This document shows, piece after piece, positions 13,525 through 13,550 of a stretch of DNA of 13,550 nt (positions are counted from its first letter, which is position 1; each line of letters opens with the position of its first letter). Origin of the DNA: Candidatus Gastranaerophilales bacterium HUM_12. Lineage in GTDB: Bacteria > Cyanobacteriota > Vampirovibrionia > Gastranaerophilales > Gastranaerophilaceae. Position numbers and translations under genes: made by a program. The notes below the pieces were generated by a model, which searched no databases, was not told the origin of the DNA, and saw only the letters and a program-made list of their open reading frames with translations. Location of the stretch: assembly GCA_002102825.1 (NCBI GenBank), contig DABJ01000020.1, positions 2,549-16,098 on the forward strand, written 5' to 3'.

Positions 13525-13550
13525 AAGCTCTCGAAATTTTTCGAGAGCTT
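13525..13550 (-). terminator. Hairpin at window edge, probable terminator of a neighbouring gene
   Basis: A perfect 12-base inverted repeat, AAGCTCTCGAAA then TT then TTTCGAGAGCTT, running to the last base. Read on the minus strand it is followed by TTTGTTG, so it would end a minus-strand gene lying outside the window, just upstream of the panD promoter. What follows on the plus strand is not visible, so a bidirectional terminator is possible. Confidence 0.7.

Overview
The window is strongly AT-rich, densely coded bacterial DNA with no phage, IS or CRISPR signature. Gene content is that of a heterotrophic anaerobe-like genome: NAD-dependent ligase, agmatinase, type I glutamine synthetase, PanD, GlgC and a GH77 glucanotransferase. 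The style of the unassigned membrane proteins, together with AT-richness and these housekeeping families, reminds me most of the non-photosynthetic cyanobacterial relatives (Melainabacteria/Vampirovibrionia, Gastranaerophilales). That placement is recalled, not computed, and a low-GC Firmicute is not excluded.

Layout. (1) Positions 26-4539 hold five co-directional minus-strand genes, transcribed in the order yraN-family, agmatinase, ligA, a two-helix membrane protein, and an exported SIMPL-domain protein; gaps after the agmatinase are short, so one transcript is plausible. (2) A divergent promoter region at 4540-4681 leads on the plus strand to glgC (ADP-glucose pyrophosphorylase), then a translationally coupled pair of unassigned membrane-associated proteins (6067-7297). 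(3) Converging on that pair, with a 12-base overlap, is a minus-strand ECF sigma factor / zinc-type anti-sigma factor operon (8417 down to 7286). The sigma factor's Shine-Dalgarno sequence lies inside a perfect 9-bp hairpin, the most interesting regulatory element here. (4) Upstream of it, still on the minus strand, a GH77 4-alpha-glucanotransferase overlaps a gene for an exported TPR plus NHL-repeat protein. (5) A tRNA-Lys(CTT), glnA with its own promoter and a textbook terminator, and panD with promoter and terminator complete the minus strand. The last 26 bases are a perfect hairpin that probably terminates a gene outside the window.

Working together: GlgC supplies ADP-glucose for glycogen synthesis and the GH77 enzyme remodels alpha-glucans, so the window carries two pieces of storage-glucan metabolism. 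GlnA is central to nitrogen assimilation; agmatinase makes putrescine; PanD makes beta-alanine for coenzyme A. The sigma/anti-sigma pair is the only obvious dedicated signalling module.

No gene-free stretch exceeds 300 bases. The longest (12814-13082) holds the glnA promoter and leader, a GTA-N8-TAC motif and the panD terminator. I found no wholly new multi-gene system. The best candidates for undescribed biology are the hairpin-masked sigma factor start, the coupled membrane-protein pair, and the TPR/half-propeller protein overlapping the glucanotransferase.
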